Source: Gymnothorax reevesii (lineage: Eukaryota; Chordata; Actinopteri; Anguilliformes; Muraenidae). Taken from it: a stretch of DNA of 64,000 nucleotides. Below, piece after piece: positions 1 to 10,458 of the stretch (position 1 is the stretch's first letter; every line of letters begins with the position of its first letter). The notes beneath the pieces were generated by a model. The model made no database searches, was not told where the DNA came from, and saw only the letters and a list, made by a program, of their open reading frames with translations. Location of the stretch: positions 73,766,712-73,830,711 of the forward strand of contig CM056581.1 in assembly GCA_029721435.1 (NCBI GenBank), written 5' to 3'. The position numbers and the translations under genes were made by a program.

Positions 1-12
1 TGACTGAGTAAT

Positions 13-64
13 AAGACCTGCTGAACTGTGGTAAAGTTAAGACCTGCTGAACTGTGGTAAAGTG
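13..64. repeat. 26-bp direct duplication
   Basis: The same 26-base unit (starting AAGACCTGCTGAACTG) occurs twice back to back at 13-38 and 39-64, differing only at the last base. It lies in the intron just upstream of the first visible usp4 exon. No function is implied; it is probably a slippage duplication. Confidence 0.9.
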
Positions 65-130
65 CCATGAACAGTTTACATGCATGATAAACCCTGGCCC
101 CGGATGTGATTTTTGTCTTTTCCAGTGCAG

Positions 131-209
131 GGTGGTGGTCCCCAATCAGGGCACGGTGGCCGACCTTTGTGCTGCTCTGCATGCGCTCTCAGTCCTTCCT
201 GCGGAGAAC
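131..209 (+). CDS. usp4: usp4 exon: start of second ubiquitin-like insert
   Basis: The exon follows TCCAGTGCAG and ends at GAGAAC before GTGAGT. It encodes VVVPNQGTVADLCAALHAL and then SVLPAEN, matching the start of the Ubl insert inside the USP domain of USP4/15. The first base completes an Arg codon begun in the upstream exon. The following exon, which should encode the VYNHRFHKI-type segment, was not found before 5154. Confidence 0.8.
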
Positions 210-395
210 GTGAGTCCTTGTCTCTCACCATCCATCTTAACCTCCTCCTGTATTTCACCCCATCACACACTGCACATTTGACAGCCCTTTGACTCAGCCA
301 TTTTCAAGGATTCAAAAAAAGTGGTTTTGTTTGATATTTGCGAAGGTTCTGTTGTCCATCTATTTCATTTTGAAATATCAAGAGCAAATGTAATT

Positions 396-670
396 GTCCC
401 CCGCCGCGCGAACGTGCGAAGCGTATTCACGTCCGTCCGTCCGTCCGTCCTTCCGTACGTCCCGAATCCTTGTCAGCGAGATATCTCAAGAACGAATTGA
501 CGGATTTTCTTCAAATTTGATGTCAACATGTCTTAGGGTGGTACCCCGGCGCCATTCGATTTTGGTGACCTTCACGTCACTCTCAAGGTCACACTGAGAG
601 ACTGTTCATTTTGACACGATTTTGCATTTTCTGGAGGGGGACAAAGACACGTTTGTGGCAAATACTTGTT
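396..670 (+). mobile_element. Helentron-like non-autonomous element
   Basis: It starts GTCCCCCGCCGCG, with a CCGTCCGTCCGTCCGTCC tract, then ATATCTCAAGAACGAATTGA. The inverted end GGGGGAC is near 634-640, followed by CAC-GTTT-GTG and ACTTGTTTT. The weakest of the series at its 3' end. Confidence 0.45.
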
Positions 671-1353
671 TTGTTTTATATTCAGCCTCCATGAATAGTA
701 TACATCTTTTGTGACTGAAGGCTTGAATTATGGGTTCACTGGTTTTATAGCTCATTGTGTACACAATATTGAACTGCACCAATATCTTTCTTGATGGTTG
801 CGGCGAATGTTTGCAGTCACCGGTTTCACAAACTCTACAAAACGGATGATAGCCTTCGTGACATACTGGAGAAAGATACATCCTTGTGGTAGTTTATTTG
901 CGCTTCTTTCCATTTCCCTTCAAAGAATTTTACAAGTGCATGAGTGTGTGAGCATAACATTGATAGTCAATTTCTTCAATTTTGCTCAAACTTTGGTGGT
1001 TTTATGTCCTTACCCTTAATAGAAAATTCCCATCATTTTTTGGCCATACCTGCACCTGTTTGGGTTTTAGGGATCAATCAAGTGCAAGCCGAAATAGGGT
1101 CTAAAATTCCAAATTACCGAAATTTGATTTTTGGGTTGCTCTTATTCACCGCGCGAACTTTATCCCAAAGTAGAAGTTGGAAAATGTAATTAATGGGGGG
1201 ATGGTCAGTGGAAAGAGCGATTTTCGGCTGGGATCTTCTCCGTGCAACATATAGGGGGCACTCCAATATGGCTGCAATCCATTTTCATTGCTAGTTTGCA
1301 ACCCTTATACTCTGTGCGCGAACAGTGCTCCAGAGCTTTAATGTTGAATCATT

Positions 1354-1480
1354 ATGGAGCCAGCCAGGAAGAGAGGTCATTCTGATATGTGGGAACACTT
1401 CAATCTGATCGCTCCTGATAGGGTAGATGTGCTGGCTGTATGTAAGAAAAGTAAAGTTACATATACAACAGTAAATATCA
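1354..1480 (+). pseudogene. BED-finger fragment of a hAT transposase
   Basis: The frame MEPARKRGHSDMWEHFNLI, then APDRVDVLAVCKK-SKVTY, resembles the N-terminal BED zinc finger of ZBED/hAT proteins (SDMWEHF, KV-CLLC). The first Cys is lost and no hAT catalytic part follows. A relic in the usp4 intron. Confidence 0.5.
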
Positions 1481-2060
1481 GTACAGTTCTAACCTATAGT
1501 AGGGTCTGTCTCAAGTCTATTTTAAGTAGCATTACAGTAAATGTATGTATATTTAGTGTTGCCATAAGGCTATAGCAATCAATTCCATATTTCCCCAGCA
1601 CTCTCAATAACACAAAACACTCATTCATCAATCTTCATTTGTAAATACAACATAATATACTGTGTGTGTGTGTGTGTGTGCGTGTGCGTGCTTGCGTGCA
1701 TTTAACCCTCCTGTCCACTGACTAGACAGCCTAATTTTGAATGCAGCCTCACACTTCGCCAGGAGAGGTCACCCTCTGTTGAACCAATTTTCGAAGCAAT
1801 TGGCTCAAGTGGTTCAATGCTTCACAAAGGTTTAATTTGCCCATCACTCGTGTTAGCTATGCTCCTGCACTAAGGGAATAATAATCCAATCAATCAATTT
1901 CCAGGAACTACCCACGAGACTCATAGAGCCAATTGAACAGATATGCAGGTTGTGATAGCAGTCTATGTGGAAACCAAGATTTGTCAATGTAGTTGAACAT
2001 TCAGCATAGTAGTAATGCTGACAAAGTAGAAGTACAAAGTAAAGATAAAAGTTTATAGGG

Positions 2061-2255
2061 CAGGGGTAACAAGCCCTGGTCCTGGAGAGCCACAGGGTGT
2101 GTGAGTTTGGTTTTCTCGACCCTATTTCAACCTAAGACACCAGGTGAGATGAGATAAGTGTGTAATCAACTGCTTTAATTCATCGATTAAGTGCTGAGTA
2201 ACGTCATAAACCTGCAGACACTGCGGCTCTCCAGGACCAGTGTTGATTACCACTG
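2061..2255. mobile_element. hAT-like MITE
   Basis: Inverted ends CAGGGGTAACAAGCCCTGGT and CAGTGGTAATCAACACTGGT, both continuing CCTGGAGAGCC. About 195 bp, non-coding. The CAGGGGT start is typical of hAT MITEs in fish. Confidence 0.7.
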
Positions 2256-2736
2256 CTTTAAACAATCAGAGAAATAGGAGAAGCTCATGACAGAGGTGGT
2301 TCAATTGCAGTCCTTCTGTTGGTTTTTTTCCTTCTTCATGGTAATGATGTGTCTGTTTTTCTAAGAGGTCCTGTGCCAAAACCTCTTTTCGCAAATACCA
2401 GTATTCAAAGATTTTGAAACACTCAGAAATATTTATGATTTTGAAATAAATTAATGTGTTTATGCACTATAGATAGCATAAATTTGATTAAAAATACAGC
2501 AAAGACTTCAATATTATTGGGAGTTATAAACACTGAATCTATTTTTTTTAAGTCCGTCTAAATTTCTGATTGTGGAGCTGCATTTTATGTGGCCATTACT
2601 TCTGACAAATTTTCTGACCCTATTGTTATTATGCAATTTTAACAGTGTGCCAGTTTAATTCTAGAGAAACTACTACTGTTGAATTGGGAACCAACACACA
2701 CCAGCCATGAAATTTTTATCATCCGCTAATATTGTT

Positions 2737-3868
2737 TAGGTGCCCCATTTGTGTCTAAAATGGCCTTGACCCGTGGAGACATGGACTTGACTAGACCTCT
2801 GAAGGTGTGCTGCGGTATCTGGCACCAAGACTTCAGCAGCAGATCCTTTAAGTCCTGTAAGTCGCGAGATGGGGCCTCCATGGATCTGATTTTTTTGTCC
2901 AAAACATCTCACAGATGCTCACTTAGCTTGGGATCTGGGGAATTTAGGGGCCATGTGAAGACCTTGAACTCATTTTTGTGTTCCGCAAAAAGTTCTTGCA
3001 CCATTTTGGTGTGTAGCTGGGTGTATTATGCTGCTGAAAGAGGCCACTGCCATTAGGGAATATATTTTCCATGAAGGGGTGGACTTGGTCTGAACAATGC
3101 TTAGGTAGGTGGTAAACTTCAAAGTAACATCCATGTGAATGGCAGAACCCAGGGTTTCCCAGCAGAACGTTGCCCAAAGCATCACATTGCCTCTGCTGGC
3201 TTGCCGTCTTCTCATGGTGCATCCTGGTGCCATGTCTACCCCAGGTAAGCAACGTACATGCACCTGGTCATCCTCATGATATAAAAGGAAATGTGATTCA
3301 TCACACCAGGCCACCCTCTTCCATTGCTTGGTGGTCCAGTTCTGATGCTCACGTGCCGGACAGGGGTCTGCATGGGTACCCTGACCGCCTACTGCTACGC
3401 AGCCCCATATGCTGCAAACTGGATGATCTGTGTCTTCTGTCACCTATTTATCAGAAGCAGTATTAACTTCTTCTGCAATTTGAGCCGCTATAGCTCTTCT
3501 GTTGGAGTGGATCACATGGGTCAACCTTTGCTTCCCACACCTCAGTGAGCCTTGGCCGCCTATGACCCTGTTTTCCTTCCTTGGTCCACTTTTGCTCAGT
3601 ACTGACCACTACAGTCCAGGAACACATCGCAAGAGCTGTAGTGTTGGAGCTGCTCTGACCCAGTCATCTAACCATCACTATTTGGCACCTGTCAAAGTCG
3701 CTCACGTCCTTATGCTTGCCCAGTTTTCTACTTCCAACACATCAACTTTGCTGCCTAATATATCCCTCCCACTTACAGGTGCCATTATAACTAGATTATC
3801 AATGTTACTCACTGATAATCTCACTGAGTAACATTAATAATTTTATGGCCGATTGGCAGATATGTGTC
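2737..3868 (-). mobile_element. decayed Tc1-family element (copy A)
   Basis: Minus-strand frames read NWTTKQWKRVAWCDESHFLL, then MAPGCTMRRRQASRGNVMLW and FCWETLGSAIHMDVTL, a Tc1-type transposase core with the first catalytic Asp (WCDES). A frameshifted segment nearby gives GSGLFQQHN, where the second Asp is His. Stops and frameshifts break the rest. The element sits in the usp4 intron. Confidence 0.8.
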
Positions 3869-5100
3869 AGTTGCAACCCTATTCAATGTATCTGTAAGTG
3901 CAAAGTTCTAAAAGAAACTGCTTTCTGTTGAATCCTGTCTGCTAATATTTGCCTTTAGATGCATAGATTATTCCATGCATGAGATTACCTAGAAAAGTAA
4001 GATTCCATATGAAGATGTGCAGTTTAGTAACTTGACCTAAGCAGGGCTGAAAGGGGAAAAGACAGTCTAGATGTCTGTCTGTCCTCGTGGAGGAGTCCAC
4101 TAGAGTCTGTAGTTTAGAGAAATGGAAGCCTCTCCAGTCCTCAGCTCACACCTTCATTGTAAGACTTGCTAAATGTCAGCATTGGCAACACTAAAGAAAC
4201 AAGTCTGGGTGGTTTGCTGTATAAGCTGAGTGATTTAGGGTATGCCACTTCTGAAACTGGAAAACAAGAAAAGAAGGTTGAAATGGGAAAAAGGCAATTG
4301 AGACTGGACCAGCATAAAGCCATGAAGGCCAGTTAACCCTTGTGCAGAATACAAATAATGCCAATTTTTTCCGGTTATGCATGAGCCTATGTAGGTTTCA
4401 TAACTTAGCATTTGTGTCACAGAGACTCTGGAAAATTATTCCAGAGAAGCAAAACGTTTGAAAATTCAACTACAGAATTATTTAGAAATTAAATTTAGGA
4501 ATTTACAGACGCCAGCTTCTATATCTGCGTAACGGGGTTAAGCCACCAACCCTGAATGTGTGTCCTCAAAGTAGTCTCTCTGATGTATTTGTCCTCTTGT
4601 GCAGTTATATATCTGGGCCCTCATTTCCCATTAAGATCCTTGCTACTTTTCTTCTGAGGTTGCAACGCAATATCTTGCCAATCCCATGCTTTTCCCTCAT
4701 CTTTAAAAATAACAATATACTAGAGTGAGCTGCTTCTTTTTGGACATTTTTAAATTAAGATTGAACTTTATAATTGTGAAGGTATTAGACAGTGTTGCTA
4801 CTGCTGGCAAAATATTTTAGTTTCTGCTGAGCCTGATGATGGGAATAGTTTCTCAAGCATAAAATCAGCATGTTCGCGTTAACACATTGGGTGATAAAGT
4901 GATTTGTCTGTTCACAGTGGTACTGGATACGAAATGGGGCTTGACAATCACATGACATTTGAATTGGAAAAAAAATTTTTTTGAAAGTTTGTCTTTTTTT
5001 TTTTTATATCAATGTAATGTTACTCTATGAATTTAAAGGAACACTTAATACAAAAAAAGGGTATTTTGACTTTGATTTTAATTTTTGAACGGAAGTGCAT
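3869..5100 (+). other. usp4 intron, nothing recognised
   Basis: AT-rich sequence with no transposon terminus or exon that I can identify. The short open frames here have no recognisable motif. An expected usp4 exon should lie somewhere between 210 and 5153 but was not found here. Confidence 0.5.
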
Positions 5101-5153
5101 ACGCCAGATTGGTGTAGCGCTGACATGACCTCTTATGCTGTTAAAGATACTAG

Positions 5154-5329
5154 GTCAAAGAGGAGGATGTCGAGAAGATGAACCTGCCCCTGTACTTCAG
5201 GGAGCGACTCATGAAGCACACGGGCAGCTCCACGGATGCTATGCTGTTTGTCCATCCTCTCATCATATCCAACCCACGCCACAACCTCACCATCGACCTG
5301 CTGTATAAGACAGTGCTGCGGCGGATACG
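5154..5329 (+). CDS. usp4: usp4 exon: linker after Ubl2
   Basis: The exon lies between CTAG and GTGAGC. It reads LPLYFRERLMKHTGSSTDAM, then LFVHPLIISNPRHNLTIDLL and YKTVLRRIR, matching the LPVYFRER...LYQAV...RISRY segment of USP4. The last two bases join the next exon in frame (Arg codon). There is no stop or frameshift inside. The first four codons are uncertain because the acceptor has a weak pyrimidine tract. Confidence 0.78.
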
Positions 5330-5776
5330 GTGAGCAGGGTTTGCACATCTATCATTTTCTCCTCTGAAGCATGGTGGACCATTAAAGCTCTAAATCATGA
5401 GATTATGGATGCTTGATGAAATATAAAATGATGGGCAAGGGTTATTAAGACCTCATTGAGTGGCCTCATTCAGGCTGCAGTGAAGAACAAAGGCAATGCT
5501 GCTACAGTATGCTTTGTGTGTGTGTGTGTGAGAGAGAGTTAATGTTTTTTTTTTACCTATTGGGGACCTCTTTCAGCATAAATGCTGACCTCATCGGGAC
5601 CAGTAGTCCTTATTAGGACCAGACTTTGGTCCCCATACGGCAAAAACATCATTTCTGAGGTCATGGTTGTGGTTAGGGGTCAGGTGTGAATTGAGGTTTG
5701 GTTAAGGTTGGGTTTAGGCTGTCCATAATGAATAGAAGTCAATGCAATGTCCTAATAATGATAGCTGCGCAAACTT

Positions 5777-5848
5777 TGTGTGTGTGTTTGCGTGTGTGTG
5801 TGTATATTTGTGTGTGTGTGTGTGTGTGTGTGCGTGTGCGTGTGTGTT
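5777..5848. repeat. TG microsatellite, end of a recurrent fish repeat
   Basis: An interrupted TG tract lies about 45 bp upstream of the usp4 linker exon. The preceding 200 bp (tracts such as GACCAGACTTTGGTCCCC and GGTTAGGGGTCAGG, then GAAGTCAATGCAATGTCCT) closely resembles 62500-62912, which also ends in a TG tract. The two are copies of one interspersed repeat with a TG tail. Confidence 0.75.
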
Positions 5849-5892
5849 TACATTGTGGCTGGCCATATAATTGGTGTATCATGTACTCTCAG

Positions 5893-6140
5893 GTGTTATG
5901 TAAAGCATCCCGAGAATTCAGCTCAGGCCAAGAGTTCCGCCTCCCAAAGCAGTGGTAGCAGCAGCAGTGGGAGCCAAGCCTCTGCGTCTGCAGCAGGAGC
6001 CAATCACAACGCAAACCTGAGGACCACTGAAAGCCCTCATTCACTTGAGGCCTTGTGTCGCTCAAGTTTTACTAAGGGAACTGACCGGACACAGGACGAA
6101 CATTCCGCTACCTGCACTGGCCCCAATGGAATGTATGAAG
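5893..6140 (+). CDS. usp4: usp4 exon: Ser/Ala-rich linker
   Basis: The exon lies between CTCAG and GTTAGA. After YVKHP it is a low-complexity Ser/Ala-rich linker (SSGSSSSGSQAS) and ends at MYEG. USP4-family proteins have a poorly conserved acidic or Ser-rich linker at this point. The frame is open across the exon and ends in phase 1. Confidence 0.7.
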
Positions 6141-6424
6141 GTTAGACTCTGTTCAGAGAAGTAGCACTTCTCGGTTGTATTGCTAATGTATTTGGACAGT
6201 CATGAGTTTCCGGTAGCTCTAGTTGGTACCATCAACATACTTTTAGTTGTACACTGATGTATGATAATTAAGGGAAAGGCCTATTTATGTCTTGCACAGC
6301 AGGAAGCTATGGATCAGCAGATTAGCCCAGAGCCAGTGAGCTGGCAGTTTAAGTCTTTGGCTGGGGGTATAGAGGACTCTCAAAGGAGAATAGCAATGTT
6401 ACATCTAGGTTGAGTTGAAAACAT

Positions 6425-6531
6425 GGCTCCTCTCGCCGTAAACTGTTCTCCTTCAACATAGTGAACTCCGATGGAACTGCCACCGTCAGCTCACGGCCTT
6501 GTAAAGGAAACATCCTCAAACTCTACTGCAA
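6425..6531 (+). CDS. usp4: usp4 exon remnant: KLFSFNIVNSDGTA
   Basis: The frame encodes RRKLFSFNIVNSDGTATVSS and then KGNILKLYC, matching the KRLFTFSLVNSYGTAD...KLLKL stretch of USP4. No AG acceptor just upstream joins the previous exon in frame. The only nearby donor (GTTCTT at 6532) is weak and gives a phase that does not match the next exon. A Helentron-like element starts about 26 bp downstream. Confidence 0.6.
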
Positions 6532-6557
6532 GTTCTTTCTCTCGCCCTTTTTTTATT

Positions 6558-6846
6558 ATACCCCCCGCAACAAAGTTTAGGGGGGTATACTGTGTGCGTG
6601 CGTCCGTGTGTCTGTGTGTGTGTGCGTGCGTCTGTGCGTCCGGACCTAGATCTCATAACCTACTCATCCGATTTAGAAAATTTTTTCTCTTGGTGGAAGG
6701 TCTATTGACTGTGGTACTGCCCGACTACTTGTTTTTTGTAATGTTTACACATTTTTGTTATTGTAGGTCTGATGGTTTCAGTATGAATGTACTGATATAC
6801 ATGCGGGGGGTATCCTGTAAGCCATGCTTACTGACTAAATCTAGTT
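6558..6846 (+). mobile_element. Helentron-like non-autonomous element
   Basis: The 5' end ATACCCCCCGCA folds with GGGGGGTAT downstream and recurs as an exact 12-bp inverted copy (TGCGGGGGGTAT) at 6802-6813. A TG/CGTCCG-rich tract follows the 5' hairpin. After the 3' copy comes a perfect hairpin GTAAGC-CAT-GCTTAC, and the element ends at CTAGTT. This layout recurs across the window. Confidence 0.65.
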
Positions 6847-7008
6847 TTGGTTTGGTTCAGTTCAAATGTCTCTTGGTCTGTAGAATTGGTCTGTCAGTTC
6901 GCACAAGTGTGTAAAAACAGCTGACTTTTCTCGATTAAAAACTTTGTGTGGCTCATGAAGTCAGTTCTCTGAGCAATGAACAAGTGCTCTTTCTGTGTGG
7001 CTGTACAG

Positions 7009-7080
7009 TGCACTCCACCGTGGCGATGGACTGGAGCTTGGAAAGTAAGAAGCTGTGCTTTTGTTGACAAAGAAGCAGAG
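7009..7080 (+). pseudogene. usp4: usp4 exon with frameshift and in-frame stop
   Basis: The exon follows GTACAG and precedes GTAGGT. It starts HSTVAMDWSLESKKLCF in one frame, runs into TGA at 7065-7067, and continues VDKEAE in the next frame. USP4 has a continuous AMDW...Y-DE-EAE here, so one extra T in the TTTT run at 7059-7062 explains both. A homopolymer sequencing error could produce the same picture. Confidence 0.8.
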
Positions 7081-7183
7081 GTAGGTGTTGTCCTTTCCTC
7101 CATAGTCCAGTTTAGGACTCTTCCTATTGCTTGTGTATGTTTTGCCTGTTTGTTTTAACTCAAAATGACCTGTGGACCCCCAG

Positions 7184-7293
7184 GCATTTGAGAAACATGA
7201 AAGTGTGCTCCAGCAGCACAAGGCCACTGTGGCCCTCTGGGAGGGCATTGAGCTCTTCACCACCACGGAGACTCTGGGGGAGCATGATCCCTG
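7184..7293 (+). CDS. usp4: usp4 exon: FEKHES...TLGEHDPW
   Basis: The exon lies between CCCCAG and GTACCC. It encodes [19 protein letters not shown] and then [18 protein letters not shown], very close to USP4, which has [20 protein letters not shown]. The frame is intact and ends in phase 2, joining the zinc-ribbon exon in frame. Confidence 0.88.
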
Positions 7294-7565
7294 GTACCCC
7301 TCTGCGGCTCTCTCTTCCTGTTCATCTCACCAGGAAGATTTTATTTATGTTTTATGTTTCTTTTTTTTTTTTTTTTTGCTGCGATATTAAATTTACCTCT
7401 GCAAATAGTAATTCAAATTTTTACTAACCTTCACATTTCTTACCTAGTCACAGTATTGAAGTAATATGTAGTGTTTTTGAAATACATTATAGCTTCATTG
7501 TGATTTTTTTTATTGTTCAGCATTACTGCTCTCATGGCTTTAGGTGGTGCTCAGCTGCTGTCTGA

Positions 7566-7799
<234 letters not shown>

Positions 7800-7911
7800 T
7801 AATTTTTTTTCCTGCATTACACTAGTTAATAGTCGTTGCTGCGTTCTTGTCTGAATGGCTAGAAAAGTTTAATTTTTTTTTTTACATGAAGCTGCTTGAT
7901 ATACAGTGGTT

Positions 7912-7988
7912 GGCGGTCGGACCAAAAACATAATATCCCCGAAACGCCATTCGGCTTTCGGGGATATTATGTTTTTGGTCCGACCGCC
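7912..7988. repeat. perfect 32-bp stem hairpin
   Basis: Bases 7912-7943 are exactly reverse-complementary to 7957-7988, with a 13-nt loop that contains a further 3-bp stem (GCC-ATTC-GGC). The right arm is the start of the Helentron-like unit that runs to 8605. The left arm is an inverted copy of the same terminus. Confidence 0.92.
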
Positions 7989-8605
7989 GTCGCCGCGCCA
8001 CAGCGCCGCCCAACGTGTTAACGCGATAACTTCAGTAATATTTCAATTAGAAATTTCATGTTTTACGTATAAGTAAGTATCATAGAGAGGAAGAAATGAC
8101 AATTTACAATTTCTAGATTGGCCACCCGGGGCCAAAAACTGAAAAATCACTGTTTTTATCATATCTCTGGAAATATTTGACCTCAAATCAAGTGCAAATG
8201 AAAGGTTATGACCTGAGGATGTGTCCCGCAATGACAGTATACCTGGTTGGTTCAAAATTTTGACACAAGGTGGAGCTTTGTCACATAAAATTCACCATTT
8301 TTGCCATGTCTTTGGAACCATTTGTCCAATTGACATGAAATTATGTGCAACTGCAAGGTCATGACCTCACAACATGTCACATGATGACATCGTACCTGTA
8401 TGATTCAATATTTTGCCATTAGGTGGCGCTTTGTGATGGAAAATTACCATTTTGGCCATGTCTTCAGAACCATTTGTCCGATTGACCTGAAATTAAGTTC
8501 AAATGAAAGTCTATTCAAGGTCTATTCAAGGATTGGGGAATTGGAGGATTGGGGGCGTTCGGGGATATACCCCAAGCTGTCGCCCTCGACGGCATAAGCC
8601 TAGTT
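7957..8605 (+). mobile_element. Helentron-like element with internal tandem repeats
   Basis: The unit starts TTCGGGGATATTATG and ends with a related GTTCGGGGATATACC near 8560-8575, a short hairpin GTCG-CCCT-CGAC, and CTAGTT. Inside are about three diverged copies of a ~145-bp block (starting near 8141, 8283 and 8437) with CATTTTTGCCATGTCTTTGG- and ACCATTTGTCCAATTGAC-type sequence. No coding capacity is seen. Confidence 0.55.
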
Positions 8606-8608
8606 TAT

Positions 8609-8839
8609 TATCCCCCGCCAACACGAAATGGGAGGGGGATATAGGTTTGACCTCCGTCCGTTCGTCCATGTGTACGTGCGTCCATCCGTCCGAGAGAAAC
8701 GGGACAACTTTGCTCAGAAACTATTACAGATAGGACAACCAAATTTGGTATGTAGTTTCAGACCGTAAAGGCCTTCATGGAGTTCGAAAATAAGAAGCAC
8801 ACGATTGGCGGGGGATGTTGTTGACCATGTCGACTTGTT
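8609..8839 (+). mobile_element. Helentron-like non-autonomous element
   Basis: The 5' end TATCCCCCGCC folds with GGGAGGGGGATA. A CCGTCCGTTCGTCC tract follows, then an inverted 5' copy (GGCGGGGGAT, near 8807), a hairpin GTTGAC-CAT-GTCGAC, and TTGTTTTT. It starts about four bases after the previous unit, so the two are nearly tandem. Confidence 0.6.
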
Positions 8840-8856
8840 TTTGCTTATATGTCATA

Positions 8857-10458
8857 AAAAACCCAAAACCAGTGAAGTTGGCATGTTGTGTAAGTTGTAA
8901 ATAAAAACAGAATACAATGATTTGCAAATCCTTTTCAACCTATATTCAATTGAATACACTGCAAAGACAAGTTACTTAATGTTCGAACAGGTAAACTTTG
9001 TAATTTTTTGCAAATATTAGCTCATTTGGAATTTGATGCCTGCAACATGTTTCAAAAAAGCTGGCACAAGTTGCAAAAAAGACTGAGAGAGTTGAGAAGT
9101 GCTCATCAAACACTTATTTGGAACATCCCACAGGTGAACGGGCTAATTGGGAACAGGTGGGTGCCATGATTGGGTATAAAAGCAGATTCCCTGAAATGCT
9201 CAGTCATTCACAAACAAGGATGGGGCGAGGGTCACCACTTAGTGAACAAATGCATGATTGTCGAACAGTTTAAAAACAACATTCCTCAACAAGCTATTGC
9301 AAGAAATTTAGGAATTTCATCATCTACGGTCCATAATATCGTCAGAAGGTTCAGAGAATCTGGAGAAATCACTGCACGTAAGCGACAAGGCCGAAAACTG
9401 ACATTGAATGCCCGTGACCTTCGATCCCTCAGGCGGTACGGCATCAAAAACCGACGTCAGTGTGTAAAGGACATCACCACATGGGCTCGGGAACACTTCA
9501 GAAAACTACTGTCAGTAACTACAGTTCGTTGCTACATCTGCAAGTGCAAGTTAAAACTCTACAATGCAAAGCGAAAGCCATTTATCAACAGCACCCAGAA
9601 ACGCCACCGGCTTCGCTGGGCCCAAGCTCATCTGAGATGGACTGATGCAAAGTGGAAAAGTGTTCTGTGGTCTGACGAGTCCACATTTCAAATTGTTTTT
9701 GGAAACTGTGGACGTCGTGTCCTCCGGACCAAAGAGGAAAAGAACCATGCGGACTGTTATAGGCGCAAAGTTCAAAAGCGAGCATCTGTGATGGTATGGG
9801 GGTGTATTAGTGCCCAAGGCATGGGCAACTTACACATATGTGAAGGCACCATTAATGCTGAAAGGGGCATACAGGTTTTGGAGAAACATATGTTGCCATC
9901 CAAGCAATGTCTTTTTCATGGACGCCCCTGCTTATTTCAGCAAGACAATGCCAAGCCACATTCTGCACGTGTTACAACAGCATGGCTCCGTAGTAAAAGA
10001 GTGCGGTTACTAGACTGGCCTGCCTGTAGTCCAGACCTGTCTCCCATTGAAAATGTGTGGCGCATTATGAAGCGTAAAATACGACAACGGAGACCCCAGA
10101 CTGTTGAACAACTTAAGCTGTACATCAAGCAAGAATGGGAAAGAGTTCCACCTGAAAAGCTTCAAAAATTGGTCTCCTCAGTTCCCAAACGTTTACTGAG
10201 TGTCGTTAAAAGGAAAGGCGATGTAACACAGTGGTAAAAGGCCCCTGTGCCAACTTTTTTGCAATGTGTTGCTGCCTTTAAATTCTAAATTAATGATTTT
10301 TTGCAAAAAAAAAAAAAACTTTCTCAGTTTGAACATTAAACATCTTGTCTTTGCAGTGTATTCAATTGAATATAAGTTGAAAAGGATTTGCAAATCATTG
10401 TATTCTGTTTATATCTACGATTTACATGACGTGCCATCTTCACTGGTTTTGGGTTTTG
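8857..10458 (+). mobile_element. near-complete Tc1/mariner element
   Basis: The element is flanked by TA at 8855-8856 and 10459-10460, the expected Tc1 target duplication. The ends are inverted repeats (AAAACCCAAAACCAGTGAAG at both ends) extending about 200 bp with scattered differences. It carries one long + strand transposase frame. It lies in the usp4 intron between 7723 and 14061. Confidence 0.9.
9254..10237 (+). CDS. Tc1-family DD34E transposase, nearly intact
   Basis: Cut-and-paste transposase acting at TA sites. From Met 9254 (MIVEQFKNNIPQQAIARNLG) it gives 327 residues; the same frame is open upstream to 9170. The first third holds helix-turn-helix motifs (GISSSTVHNIVRRF) and a basic GRK patch. 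The catalytic domain shows D in LWSDEST, D in FQQDNAKPHSA and E in SPDLSPIENVW, with 34 residues between the last two. A separate frame at 9220 reads MGRGSPLSEQM, the usual N-terminus of such proteins, so a small indel probably split off the first dozen codons. The catalytic part looks functional by eye. Confidence 0.88.
   Translation: MIVEQFKNNIPQQAIARNLGISSSTVHNIVRRFRESGEITARKRQGRKLTLNARDLRSLRRYGIKNRRQCVKDITTWAREHFRKLLSVTTVRCYICKCKLKLYNAKRKPFINSTQKRHRLRWAQAHLRWTDAKWKSVLWSDESTFQIVFGNCGRRVLRTKEEKNHADCYRRKVQKRASVMVWGCISAQGMGNLHICEGTINAERGIQVLEKHMLPSKQCLFHGRPCLFQQDNAKPHSARVTTAWLRSKRVRLLDWPACSPDLSPIENVWRIMKRKIRQRRPQTVEQLKLYIKQEWERVPPEKLQKLVSSVPKRLLSVVKRKGDVTQW

Noticed and set aside
8141..8515. 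CRISPR-like or satellite array
   Set aside because: Only about three diverged copies of ~145 bp inside a transposon-like unit in a vertebrate genome; no short identical repeats with unique spacers.
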